From the NCBI RefSeq assembly GCF_008974245.1, contig NZ_BBZI01000010.1:372001-436000 (forward strand): DNA of 64,000 nucleotides. The letters run 5' to 3'. The position numbers and the translations under genes were made by a program. Source of the DNA: Streptomyces abyssomicinicus. Its GTDB lineage: Bacteria; Actinomycetota; Actinomycetes; Streptomycetales; Streptomycetaceae. The notes below the pieces were generated by a model. The model saw only the letters and a program-made list of their open reading frames with translations. It ran no database searches and was not told where the DNA came from. Below, one piece after another: positions 32,979-42,200 of this stretch; position 1 is the stretch's first letter; each line of letters opens with the position of its first letter.

Positions 32979-34137
32979 GCCGGAACGTCAGCTTCCCCGA
33001 CGTCTGCATCAGCGCCCGCCGGTAGATCCGCTCGGCGAGCCGGATCACCACGGCCGCGGCCACCAGCGAGATCAGCAGGGCGGCAGCCGCCTCCCACCAC
33101 GCGGCGTCCCCCGACACCAGCCGCGACGGCATGACCATCACCGAGCCCAGCGGCAGGAACGACAGCACCGTCTTCAGCGTCCCGCCGGCCAGCAGGCTCG
33201 CGAACATCATGACCATCAGCACCGTCGAGACCGGCGTGGTGGTCGACGCGATGTCCTCGTGCCGTGTCGACACCGCGCCGGCCGCCGCGAACACGCACGC
33301 CAGCACGGCCACTCCCACCGTGTAGAAGACCAGGTACCAGCCCAGTCCCCCGCTGATCTGCTCCAGCAGCTGATGCCGTCCGGTGACCAGCAGCGCGACC
33401 ACCGCCACCCCCGCGAGCAGGGCGATCTGCGCCAGCGCCATCAGTGTCGCGCCGAGCGTCTTGCCGATCAGCAGGTCCCGCACGCGGATCGAGGAGGCGA
33501 CGATCTCCACGATCCGGTTCTGCTTCTCCTCCACCACGCTCGTCGCCAGTCCGCTGCCGAGCAGCACCGATGAGAAGTAGAAGAGGAAGGTGAAGACGAA
33601 GGTCGTGAAGTACAGCGTCATCCCGGACGGCTTGCCGGGCTCCAGCAGCTCGTAGGACACCTCCCCGCCCGCGGCCAGCTCCGCCATGCTGGTGCCCGCC
33701 GCCGCGGCGTTCTGCTCCATCACCATCTGGCGGACGGCCGCCCCGATCCATATCTCCGCGTCGGAGTCCCGCTCGGAGGCGCCCACCAGCTCCCAGCCGC
33801 GCTCCCCGGCCGCCAGCAGGCCCACCTCCGCCTCGTCGTCCAGGACCAGGGCCCGGACCTCGGCGGCCGAGCCGACGGGCCGCGGCTCGAAGCTGACGTC
33901 CTCTCCCGACGCCCCGGCGAGCGCGGTGGACACCTCCAGCACCTGCTGCGGCTCGTCACCGACGGTCGCGACGGTCACCTCGCGCGCCGAGGTCCCCATG
34001 AAGACCTGGAAACCCAGCACGCCCAGGATCAGCAGCAGCGTGATCCCGGTCGAGACCAGGAACCCCCGGTCGCGGACCTTCACCGACATCTCGCGGGTGG
34101 CGACGATCCACCACGTACGGTCACGCAGGGCGGTCAT
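32956..34137 (-). CDS. ABC-2 type exporter permease (NatB-like)
   Basis: 393 aa. One N-terminal helix (FLVSTGITLLLILGVLGFQV), a large extracytoplasmic domain of about 130 residues, then five or six helices. VVEEKQNRIVEIVASSIRV is the coupling motif of the NatB/ABC-2 permease group, which includes Na+ and drug exporters. Its ATG overlaps the stop of the ATPase gene (34134-34137), so the two are coupled. The substrate cannot be read from sequence. Confidence 0.88.
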   Translation of the reverse strand: MTALRDRTWWIVATREMSVKVRDRGFLVSTGITLLLILGVLGFQVFMGTSAREVTVATVGDEPQQVLEVSTALAGASGEDVSFEPRPVGSAAEVRALVLDDEAEVGLLAAGERGWELVGASERDSDAEIWIGAAVRQMVMEQNAAAAGTSMAELAAGGEVSYELLEPGKPSGMTLYFTTFVFTFLFYFSSVLLGSGLATSVVEEKQNRIVEIVASSIRVRDLLIGKTLGATLMALAQIALLAGVAVVALLVTGRHQLLEQISGGLGWYLVFYTVGVAVLACVFAAAGAVSTRHEDIASTTTPVSTVLMVMMFASLLAGGTLKTVLSFLPLGSVMVMPSRLVSGDAAWWEAAAALLISLVAAAVVIRLAERIYRRALMQTSGKLTFRQALRLTD

Positions 34138-35018
34138 GCGGTCATCTCCCGGTAGACGTCGGCAACACTCGGCACCAGCTCGGCGAACTGCCGTACCGAT
34201 CCTCGGCGCAGGGCCTCCGCCAGCAGGGCGTCGGCCGTCTCCTGGCCGTCGGCGAGCTCCAGCACGGCCCGGCCCCCGCCGTCCTCGACGACCTCGACCC
34301 CGGCGAAGCCGCGCAGCCAGCCGGTCTCCTGCCCGGTGACCAGCACATGCCGGCGCGGACCACGGCGCCGCAGCTCCTCGGAGGTGCCGTGGGCGACGAC
34401 CTTGCCGCCGGAGAGGATCACCAGCCGGTCGGACAGCGCCTCCACCAGCTCGAGCTGGTGCGAGGAGAACAGCACCGGCACCCCGCGCCCCGCGAACTCG
34501 CGCAGCACCTCCGTCATGCTGTCCACGGCGCTGGGGTCCAGCCCGGAGAACGGCTCGTCCAGCACCAGCAGCTGCGGCTCACCGAGCAGCGCGGCGGCGA
34601 TCTGCACCCGCTGCTGGTTCCCCAGCGACAGCGACTCCAGGCGGGAGCCGAGCCGGTCGGCCAGTCCGAACCGGTCCAGCAGGGCGGTGGCGGAGGCACG
34701 CGCCGCCGAGGCGCTCAGTCCGCGCAGCCGCCCCAGGTAGACCAGCTGCGAGAGCACCGGCTGCTTCGGGTACAGCCCGCGTTCCTCCGGCATGTAGCCG
34801 AACGTCCGCCGGTCGGCGGCGGTGGGCGCGGAACCGTTCCACCGGACCTCGCCGCCGGTGGGCGCCAGCACGCCCATGATCATGCGCATGGTGGTGGTCT
34901 TCCCGGCGCCGTTGCCCCCGACGAAGCCGGTGACCTTTCCACGCTCCACGTGGAACGACGCGGCGTCCACTGCCACACGTTCGCCGAAGCGTCGTGTCAG
35001 GCGATCCAGTTCCAGCAC
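34134..35018 (-). CDS. ABC transporter ATP-binding protein with C-terminal DUF4162-like domain
   Basis: 294 aa from GTG 35018 (GGAAGAGAG upstream); an ATG at 35057 would add 13 unlike-family residues. Walker A is GGNGAGKTT, the signature is LSLGNQQRVQIAAAL (N-Q replacing G-Q), Walker B is LLVLDEPFSGLDP and the switch is SSHQLELVEAL. The last 80 residues form the small domain seen in NatA-like exporters. It powers the permease encoded directly downstream. Confidence 0.92.
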   Translation of the reverse strand: MLELDRLTRRFGERVAVDAASFHVERGKVTGFVGGNGAGKTTTMRMIMGVLAPTGGEVRWNGSAPTAADRRTFGYMPEERGLYPKQPVLSQLVYLGRLRGLSASAARASATALLDRFGLADRLGSRLESLSLGNQQRVQIAAALLGEPQLLVLDEPFSGLDPSAVDSMTEVLREFAGRGVPVLFSSHQLELVEALSDRLVILSGGKVVAHGTSEELRRRGPRRHVLVTGQETGWLRGFAGVEVVEDGGGRAVLELADGQETADALLAEALRRGSVRQFAELVPSVADVYREMTA

Positions 35019-35129
35019 GGTGCTCTCTTCCTCATGAGGGGTGGGAGCCTCGATCATGATTCACCGTGCGGGAGGGACGCAACGTCTGTCGTGGGCACGG
35101 CGAACGCTCTCCGTACCGGCCACCTCGCC

Positions 35130-35888
35130 TCAGTCGGCCGCCAGGACCTCGACCCCCAGCGTCGTGAGCTGCTCGATCACCGGGTCGTGCGGCGCCCTGT
35201 CCGTGATCAGTCCGCTGATCTCCTCCCAGGGCAGCACGCGGAAGCGGGAAGCGGTGCCGATCTTCTCGGAGGAGGCGAGGACGTAGGTGTCCGCGGCCCG
35301 TGCGGCGAGGGCGCGTTTCATCGCGGCGTCCTCGGCGTCGCCGGTGGTGAGTCCCGCCTCGGGATGCACGCCGGTGACGCCGAGGAGGAAGAGGTCGGCG
35401 GAGACGTTCTGCGCGGCCTCGACCGCGGCCGCGCCGCAGGCGACCGCCGAGTGCTTGAAGAGACGGCCGCCCAGCATGAAGACCTCGGCCCGCGGATGGT
35501 CGAGCAGGGCGGCGGCGATCGTCGGGCTGTGGGTGATCACTGTGCAGTCCAGATCCCGCGGCAGCGCGTGCACGACGGCCAGGGCGGTGGTACCGCCGTC
35601 GAGGATCACCACGCCCCCCGGCCGCACCAGGCCGGCGGCCACCGAGGCGACCTTCCGTTTGCCCTCCGGGGCGACGGACTGCCGGGCGCCGTAGTCCGCC
35701 ACGGCGGGGGAAACGGGAAGTGCCCCGCCGTAGACCCGCTGGCACAGCCCCTCACTCGCCATGTCGCGAAGGTCGCGCCGCACGGTGTCCTCGGAAATCC
35801 GCAGCTCGGCGGCGACGTCCTTGGCGACGATCTTGCCGCGACTGGCCAGCAGGTCCAGCAGGTGGTCGCGCCGTTCGGCAGCCAGCAT
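35130..35888 (-). CDS. DeoR-family transcriptional regulator
   Basis: 252 aa from ATG 35888, which has AGGAGAG upstream. HTH: RDHLLDLLASRGKIVAKDVA, RISEDTVRRDLRDMASEGL and the wing RVYGGALP. The sensor domain (about 75-250) has the sugar-phosphate isomerase-like motif VILDGGTTALAVVHAL. DeoR proteins bind phosphosugars. It is divergent from the DUF4406/NUDIX operon with direct repeats between, so that operon is its likely target. Confidence 0.92.
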   Translation of the reverse strand: MLAAERRDHLLDLLASRGKIVAKDVAAELRISEDTVRRDLRDMASEGLCQRVYGGALPVSPAVADYGARQSVAPEGKRKVASVAAGLVRPGGVVILDGGTTALAVVHALPRDLDCTVITHSPTIAAALLDHPRAEVFMLGGRLFKHSAVACGAAAVEAAQNVSADLFLLGVTGVHPEAGLTTGDAEDAAMKRALAARAADTYVLASSEKIGTASRFRVLPWEEISGLITDRAPHDPVIEQLTTLGVEVLAAD

Positions 35889-35903
35889 CCGTGTTCTCTC
35901 CTG

Positions 35904-35923
35904 TTCTTGCACGTTTCTGCATG
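35904..35923. promoter_or_regulatory. Adjacent 10-bp direct repeats between deoR and DUF4406 genes
   Basis: TTCTTGCACG (35904-35913) and TTTCTGCATG (35914-35923) are adjacent and share 7 of 10 bases. They occupy the 49-bp gap between the two divergent starts. DeoR regulators often use short direct repeats, so this is a candidate operator. The TATCGT that follows (35924-35929) could be the -10 of a leaderless transcript starting near 35938. Confidence 0.5.
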
Positions 35924-35937
35924 TATCGTAGCGTCCC

Positions 35938-36321
35938 ATGACCGACAAACCCATGCTCATCCTCATCGCCGGGCCCTACCGATCCGGGACCGACGGCGAT
36001 CCGCAGGCCATGGAGGCCAACCTCGCGCGCCTCGAAGCAGCCGCGTGGCCCGTCTTCGCCGCCGGCCACCTTCCCGTCATCGGGGAATGGATCGCCCTGC
36101 CCGTCCTCCGCTCCGCCGGCGCGGGACCCACCGACCCCCTCGCCGACCAGGTGCTGTACCCGACCGCCGAGCGCCTTCTGGCCCGCTGCGACGCCGTGCT
36201 GCGTCTGCCCGGCGAATCCACCGGAGCCGACCAGGACGTCGCCACCGCCCGCCGCCGGGGCCTGCCCGTCTACCACGACATCGCGGAGATCCCGCCGCTC
36301 GCCCGGCAGGAGGCGGTGTGA
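35938..36321 (+). CDS. DUF4406 / nucleoside 2-deoxyribosyltransferase-like protein
   Basis: 127 aa, ATG 35938. The opening LILIAGPYRSGTDGDPQAME and the later DAVLRLPGESTGADQDVATA are the nucleotide-binding and catalytic-acid regions of the nucleoside deoxyribosyltransferase-like fold, in which ESxGAxxE/D is typical. Activity is not proven. Its stop overlaps the GTG of the NUDIX gene (GTGTGA), so the two are coupled; a joint job in clearing or recycling a modified nucleotide or sugar nucleotide is plausible. Confidence 0.78.
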   Translation: MTDKPMLILIAGPYRSGTDGDPQAMEANLARLEAAAWPVFAAGHLPVIGEWIALPVLRSAGAGPTDPLADQVLYPTAERLLARCDAVLRLPGESTGADQDVATARRRGLPVYHDIAEIPPLARQEAV

Positions 36322-37019
36322 GCTCCCGCCCCGGCGTGGACGTCCCGGACCACCGTGGCCGGACCGGTCTCGACCGGGCGGGACGCGACCTCGGCCGCAA
36401 CCCGGACGTGGTGGTCCGCGACGTCCGGCTGACCTCCGAGGGGTGGCACGTCCTGCGACGCACCACCTTCGACTACCGCCGCCGCGACGGACGCTGGGAG
36501 ACACAGGCGCGCGAGACCTACGACCGCGGCAACGGCGCCGTCGTCCTGCCCTACGACACCGACCGCGGCCGCGTCCTGTTGACCCGGCAGTTCCGCTACC
36601 CGGCGTACGTCAACGACCACCCCGACGGAATGCTCGTCGAGGCGGCCGCAGGGCTGCTCGACGCGGACGACGCGCCCGCCGCCGTCCGCCGCGAGGCGGC
36701 CGAGGAACTCGGCGTCACCCTCGGCCCGCTCACCCACGTCCTCGACGCCTACATGAGTCCCGGTTCCGTCACCGAACGCCTCCACTTCTTCGCCGCCCCC
36801 TACACCCCCGCCGACCGGACCGGGGCCGGCGGCGGGGTCGAGGAGGAGGGCGAAGACATCGAGGTCCTCGAACTGCCCTTCGCCGAAGCCCTGGCCATGA
36901 CCCGGGACGGGCGCATCGCCGACGGCAAGACCGTCCTGCTCCTCCAATGGGCGGCCCTGGACGGCCCCTTCGCCCCTCGCCCGGCAGGTGCGCACGACGC
37001 CACCTCACCTCACCGGTAA
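36318..37019 (+). CDS. NUDIX hydrolase, NudK (GDP-mannose pyrophosphatase)-like
   Basis: 233 aa from GTG 36318 in the overlap with the previous gene. LLTRQFRYPAYVN, the NUDIX box AGLLDADDAPAAVRREAAEELG and LDAYMSPGSVTERLHFFAA follow the E. coli NudK pattern closely, including the one-residue-shorter box. One acidic position is Asp instead of Glu. NudK-type enzymes hydrolyse GDP-mannose and related sugar nucleotides. The N-terminal 45 residues are a family-variable extension. Confidence 0.85.
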   Translation: MSSRPGVDVPDHRGRTGLDRAGRDLGRNPDVVVRDVRLTSEGWHVLRRTTFDYRRRDGRWETQARETYDRGNGAVVLPYDTDRGRVLLTRQFRYPAYVNDHPDGMLVEAAAGLLDADDAPAAVRREAAEELGVTLGPLTHVLDAYMSPGSVTERLHFFAAPYTPADRTGAGGGVEEEGEDIEVLELPFAEALAMTRDGRIADGKTVLLLQWAALDGPFAPRPAGAHDATSPHR

Positions 37020-37056
37020 GGCCCCGACAGAGTCCGTGGGACCGGAGCGTGTCCGT

Positions 37057-37087
37057 CCGTGGGACCGGAGCGCCTCCGGTCCCACGG
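37057..37087 (+). terminator. Hairpin terminator after NUDIX gene
   Basis: A perfect 14-bp stem (37057-37070 with 37074-37087) and 3-base loop. A second copy of most of the left arm lies upstream (37033-37049), so the right arm could pair with either copy. Confidence 0.85.
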
Positions 37088-37150
37088 GAAGAGGCGGTGA
37101 CCGGACCGGGTTGACGCTCACGCCACTTCATTCGACAAGAAGGAGCGACC

Positions 37151-37795
37151 ATGGCCGGAGCGTTGATCATCGGGGCGGGCCAGGGGATCGGGCAGGCGGT
37201 GGCCCGGCGGTTCGCCAGGGAGGGGCTGCCCGTCGCGCTGATCGCGCGGACGAAGGAGACGGTGGCGGCGGGCGCCGAGGCCATCGGCCCGCTGGGCGTG
37301 CGGGCTCTGCCGCTCACCGCCGACACCGCCGACGAGGCCTCCCTGCGCGCCGCCCTCGACGCCGCCACCGGGGAACTCGGCGAACCCGACGTCGTGGTCT
37401 ACAACGCCGCGGTCATCCGGTCCGACGCCGTCGGTGAACTTCCGCACCGCGACCACCTGGAGACCTACGCGGTCAACGTGCTCGGCGCCCTGACCGCCGC
37501 CGCGCACACCCTTCCGGCGATGGCGCGGAGAGGAGGAGGAACCTTCGTCGTCACCGGCGGGATGCCCGAGATGAAGCCGCAGTACGTGAGTCTGTCGCTG
37601 GGCAAGGCCGGCGTGCGGGCGCTGGTCGAGTTGCTCGACACGCAGTACGGGCCGTCCGGCGTGCACGTCGCCACCGTCACCGTCGGCGGGGCGGTCGCGC
37701 CCGGGACGGCGTGGGACCCCGACGACATCGCCGAGCACTACTGGCGTCTGCACACCCAGCCGCCCGGACAGTGGGAGCGTGAAGTCCTCCACTGA
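37151..37795 (+). CDS. SDR-family oxidoreductase lacking the canonical catalytic Tyr
   Basis: 214 aa, ATG behind AAGGAG. The Rossmann start ALIIGAGQGIGQAVARRFAR and NAAV mark a short-chain dehydrogenase. The active-site segment reads YVSLSLGKAGVRALV: the Lys is present, but the residue four before it is Leu rather than Tyr. This is seen in a subgroup of short SDR proteins, so classical dehydrogenase activity is uncertain. It is monocistronic and convergent with the next gene. Confidence 0.82.
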   Translation: MAGALIIGAGQGIGQAVARRFAREGLPVALIARTKETVAAGAEAIGPLGVRALPLTADTADEASLRAALDAATGELGEPDVVVYNAAVIRSDAVGELPHRDHLETYAVNVLGALTAAAHTLPAMARRGGGTFVVTGGMPEMKPQYVSLSLGKAGVRALVELLDTQYGPSGVHVATVTVGGAVAPGTAWDPDDIAEHYWRLHTQPPGQWEREVLH

Positions 37796-37976
37796 GAGGG
37801 CGCCGCGCCGGCTTCCTCGCCGACGCCGCGCCCTTTCGGCCCGGCTGCCGGAAGTGCCGCACCCCGAGGCGGAGTTCACCGTCCACACCCCCGGCGGACG
37901 CCGACGGCCGCATCACCGGGACGACCGCAGTCGTCGACCCGGCCGCACCCGCGCGCGTGAGCCTGCCGGACACCGT

Positions 37977-38006
37977 GCGACCGGCCGCCGGGCGACGGCC
38001 GGTCGC
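37977..38006. terminator. Hairpin between convergent SDR and reductase genes
   Basis: GCGACCGGCCG (37977-37987) pairs perfectly with CGGCCGGTCGC (37996-38006) across an 8-base loop, 25 bp from the minus-strand stop. The rest of 37796-38031 shows no gene I can support. Confidence 0.8.
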
Positions 38007-38031
38007 CCCGCTCCCGCGCGCGGCCTCCGCG

Positions 38032-38607
38032 TCAGCTCACGACGCCGAAGCCTCCGGCCCAGGAGATCTCCTCCCGCGCCGCGAGGGTGAGCTGGAGGAA
38101 CCCGAGCGCCTCCAGCTCGCGGGCCCGCTTGAGCGAGCCGGCGTCCACGGCGCGCACACCGCCGGCCGTGAGCACGCCGGCGAGCAGCGCCTTGGCATCG
38201 GCGTCGTCCCCCGCGACGAGGACGGTGGTGGGGAGCTCGCCGACGGTGCCGGAGGTCAGTGTGGCGGCGAAGGTGGTGTTGAAGGCCTTCAGCACCCGCG
38301 ACCGCGGCAGTGCGGCGGCGATCCCGGCGGCGGCGGAGCTGTCGGCGGGGACGACGAGGGAATCGAAGGTCTCGAAGTCCAGTGGGTTGGTGATGTCGAC
38401 GACGATCCTGCCGGCCAGCTGTTCGGCGCGCTCGGCGAGGATGTGGCCGAAGGCCGGATAGGGCACGGCGAGTACGACGATGTCGCCGGTGACAGGTGTG
38501 CCGGCGTCGGCCCTGCCGAGCAGTTCGACGGTGCTGCCGCCCCTCTCGACGACGCCGGAGATCGCCCGGCCCATGGTGCCGGTGCCGATGATGCTGAGGT
38601 GAGGCAT
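38032..38607 (-). CDS. NADPH-binding F420 reductase-like (NAD(P)-binding) protein
   Basis: 191 aa, ATG behind AGGAG. LSIIGTGTMGRAISGVVERG is the dinucleotide-binding loop; DIVVLAVPYPAFGHILAE, IVVDITNPLDF and LKAFNTTFAATL follow the F420:NADPH oxidoreductase family. Proof of F420 use would need structure or assay. It is transcribed toward the SDR gene, and a short secreted-protein gene lies upstream on the same strand with a 43-bp gap. Confidence 0.82.
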   Translation of the reverse strand: MPHLSIIGTGTMGRAISGVVERGGSTVELLGRADAGTPVTGDIVVLAVPYPAFGHILAERAEQLAGRIVVDITNPLDFETFDSLVVPADSSAAAGIAAALPRSRVLKAFNTTFAATLTSGTVGELPTTVLVAGDDADAKALLAGVLTAGGVRAVDAGSLKRARELEALGFLQLTLAAREEISWAGGFGVVS

Positions 38608-38650
38608 GAGGCGCTCCTGGGGAGAAGGCGAAAGCCGGGCCGACCGCCGG

Positions 38651-39007
38651 TCACAGGATTTCGATCGCGTTGACCTTCGGGGGCCGGTTCGGGTAGCTGA
38701 CCACCCGGTGCCGCGGGATGGTCACCACGGAGCCGTTGGCGTCGTGCAGCCTCACGTCGTTGTTCCCCGTGGAGATCTTGTCGATCCACCACCCGCCGAA
38801 GTCGGCCTTCCCCGCGTTCGCGTAGCAGTCCTCGCTCTTCAGGCCGGTGCTGTGGTGCGACTGGATTCTCAGGAAGTCGCCCTGCTCGGCACAGCTGACC
38901 TCGTTGATGGCGAAAGCGGTGCCGGTCGGCACGATCATGGTGAACGCGGCCGCCGCGGCGAGCGCCGTCACCATGGTCCGCGCGGTCCTCTTCGTCTCCA
39001 GGAGCAT
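38651..39007 (-). CDS. Secreted beta/gamma-crystallin (Streptomyces killer toxin-like) protein
   Basis: 118 aa, ATG behind GAGGAAAG. A signal peptide (TMVTALAAAAAFTMIVPTGTAFA) leads to a mature domain of about 85 residues: INEVSCAEQGDFLRI, two Cys residues that can pair, CYANAGKADFGGWWIDKIST and GNNDVRLHDANG. This is the compact beta/gamma-crystallin fold of the killer toxin-like SKLP group. The prototype affects yeast cells; here the role is unknown. Confidence 0.8.
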   Translation of the reverse strand: MLLETKRTARTMVTALAAAAAFTMIVPTGTAFAINEVSCAEQGDFLRIQSHHSTGLKSEDCYANAGKADFGGWWIDKISTGNNDVRLHDANGSVVTIPRHRVVSYPNRPPKVNAIEIL

Positions 39008-39212
39008 GATCTTTCCTCACGTCGATCCGGGTGGAATGCCTGCATTCGCCATGATCGTGGGGTTCGGGCGCACATCGTGTATTCGCCACGCACTACTGGC
39101 GGAGAAAACGTCCGCCGGCGGGCCGCCGCCGGTCGTCGCCCCGGGCGGCGGCCCGTAACATCGACGGCGCGTCGCCATGGGCGCGGGTCAACTACCTTTA
39201 GGAGAGAGTGAG

Positions 39213-42200
39213 TTGGCGACTCCGTTGACGGCATCGGATCCCGAGCGGCTTGGCGGGTACTGGCTGGCCGCGAGGCTCGGTGCCGGCGGCCAAGGCGTTG
39301 TGTACGAGGCGTACGACGCGGCCGGCGCCCGGGTCGCGCTCAAGACACTGCATCAGGGGGCCGAGCCGGCCGAGCGAGCCCGCTTCCGGCGGGAGGCGGA
39401 GGCGGCTCGCCGCGTGGCCTCCTTCTGCACGGCCCGCATCCTGGACGTCTCCGCGTCCGTGTCCGGTGCCGGGGCGGGCGCCGGTCCCGGGGCGGCCGGG
39501 GCCGGGGACGGGCGGAGTCCTGGGCAGGGGAACGACCCGCGGGAGGGCCGGATACCGGACGCCGGCCAGGACGGGCCCGCGGACGCGCCGGGCGCTTCCC
39601 ACGGCGTTCCGTTCATCGTCAGCGAGTACGTCCCGGGCCCCACGCTCGCCGCCGAGGTGCGGCAGCACGGCCCGCTCGCCCCCGACGCGCTGCTGCGCCT
39701 CGCGACGGGGGTCGCCACCGCCCTCGCGGCGATCCACAGTGCCGACGTCGTCCACCGGGACCTCAAGCCCGGCAACGTCCTTCTCGGCCCCGACGGGCCG
39801 CGCATCATCGATTTCGGCATCGCCCGCGCCGCCGACATGTCCCTCACCGCGTCCGGCGCCATCATGGGCACCCTCGGCTACATCGCCCCCGAGGTGCTCG
39901 CCGGGAAACGCGCCACCGAGGCGTCCGACATCTTCGCCTGGGCCGCGGTGACGGTCTACGCGGCCAGCGCCGTCGAGCCCTTCCGCGGCGACCACATAGG
40001 TGAGGTCGTGCACCGCACGGCCTCCCTCGACCCGGACCTGAGCGCGATCCCCGCCCGGATCCGCCCGCTGGTCGCCGCCGCCCTCGCCAAGAACCCCGAA
40101 ATCCGGCCGAGCGCCAACGACCTGCTCCTCGGTCTCGTCGGCAGTCTGCCCGCGTCCGCGGACCCGCGCAGGGCTCTGCTGGAGGCCGGGGCCCGCCGCG
40201 CCGCCGACCCGGACCCGGACCCGGACCGGCGGGCGACCGGGCCCGCCACCGAGGCCGTACCGCCGCTCGGCGACCTCGCCGAGGCCGCCTTCAGCGCGCT
40301 GCCCGGCGCCGCCCAGCTCGCCGCTCAGGAGATGGTGCTGCGCCTGGTGGTTCCCGGCGACGCCGCCGACGGGTCGCAGGACTCCGTGCGGACGGCCGGT
40401 CCCGGTGAACTCCACGCCGACCGCCCGGAGAGCGAACGCCGGACCGTCCGGCAGGCTCTGGACGCGTTCCGCGAGGCCGGCGTGCTCGTCCGCGCGGAGG
40501 ACGGGTCGGTGCGACCGGTCAGCGCGGCCCTGGTTCCCGCATGGCAGCGACTGCGCGAGTGGGTCGCCACCGAGCGCGCGGGCCTCACCGTGCACCGACG
40601 GCTCGGCCGGGCCGCCCTCGCCTGGCAGGCGCACGGCGAACGCCCCGACGACCTGCTGCACGGCACCACCCTCCGCACCAGCCTGGACTGGCTGGCCACG
40701 GCGCCCTTCCCGCTCCGCCCCAGCCCACTGGAACTGCGCTTCCTCACCACCTCCCGAACCGCGGCCACCCGCGCCGCCCGCCGCCGACGCCAACTCCTCT
40801 CCGGCCTGGCCGTGCTGACGGTGCTGGCACTGCTCGCCGGAACCTTCGCCTGGTTCCAACGGGAGGAGAGCCGCCGCCGGGGCGAGGAGGCGGACCTGCG
40901 CCGCGCCCAGGCCACGGCCCGCTCCGTCGCCCAGGCCGCCGACAGCCTGCGCGGCACCGCTCCGGACACGGCGCTGCTCCTCGGCCTCGCCTCCTGGCGC
41001 CTCGCGCACACCGCCGAATCCCGGGCGGCGCTCAACACGGCGGCGACACAGCGCGAGACGTCGGTCATCACCCTGCCCGTACCCGCCCCCGCCCCCGAGA
41101 ACGGGACCGTGTTGCTCGACCGTGGCCGAACGATGATGATCTACACGACGGAAAGGGCCACGTTCTGGGACCTGACGAAGGGCCAGACAGGCGCGGACAA
41201 GCCCCGCCTCACCCTCCCCGGGCTCGCCTCGGTGACGCCGTACGCGCCGCCCGTCGTCAGCCAGGACGGGCGGCTGCTGGTCCTGCCCGGCAGGACCAAG
41301 GGCGCTCCCTACCGACTGGTCTCCACCCGGGACGGCTCGCCCGTTGGCAAGCCCGTTCCGCTCCAGCCCGGTTTCGTACCCGCCCAGGTGTCGAACGAGG
41401 GGCACGTACTGTTCAGCGACGCCGTCAACAGCCTCGGAAGCCAGCGCTACCGGCTGCTCTCACCCTCGCGCACCACGACCGCGCAGTGGACCGACGGCGT
41501 GGCCACGCTCTCCCCGCTCGGCACCCACTACGCGTCCTGCGGCGAGAGCGCCGAAGGCCCGCTCGAGGTGTGGTCGATCCACCCCGGTGAGACACGGCGC
41601 GAGTTCGTCACCGACGCAGCCGCCTCCGGTGTGACCTGCGGCAGCGTGTTCCTGGACTTCAGCGCGGATGGCCGGCGGATCGGCATGCAGACCGAGTACG
41701 GCACGGCCCACGCCTGGTCGCTCGACGGCCGGCCGGCGGGCGACGCCCCGGGCGGCGGCGCGGAGAGCCGGACGGCGCTGACCGAGGACGGCGCGTACTT
41801 CCTCACCGTCACCGACGAGAACGCCCTCGAGGTCAGGCGCGTCGACAGCACGGCGGAACCCCTCTTCCGCTTCTCCGGCCGCAGCAGGAAGGAGGCGTAC
41901 GAGCACGTCGTACTCGACACGCGCACGAACACCCTCACCTACGCGACCGAGGCCCCTCATCAGGTCCACCGCCTCGATCTGACAGCCGTCCTGTCCGGCC
42001 ACCAGCAGGACCACGACGTCACAGGCGGTGCGGTGTCCCCGGACGGGCGCGTCGGAGTGTTCCGCAAGGGCGAGGAGCAGCCCGTGCAGCACCTCGTGGA
42101 CCTGCGTACCGGCAAGGAGACCGCCGCTCCCGTCCCGCAGCGGATGGCCGGCGACGCCCCCTCGGTCAACCGGTTCAGCGCCCTGTCCACCGGTGGCCGC

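Noticed and set aside
34347..36317. Plus-strand frame extending upstream of the NUDIX start through the ABC and DeoR genes
   Set aside because: It is antisense to supported genes; the GTG at 36318 in the GTGTGA overlap is the sensible start.
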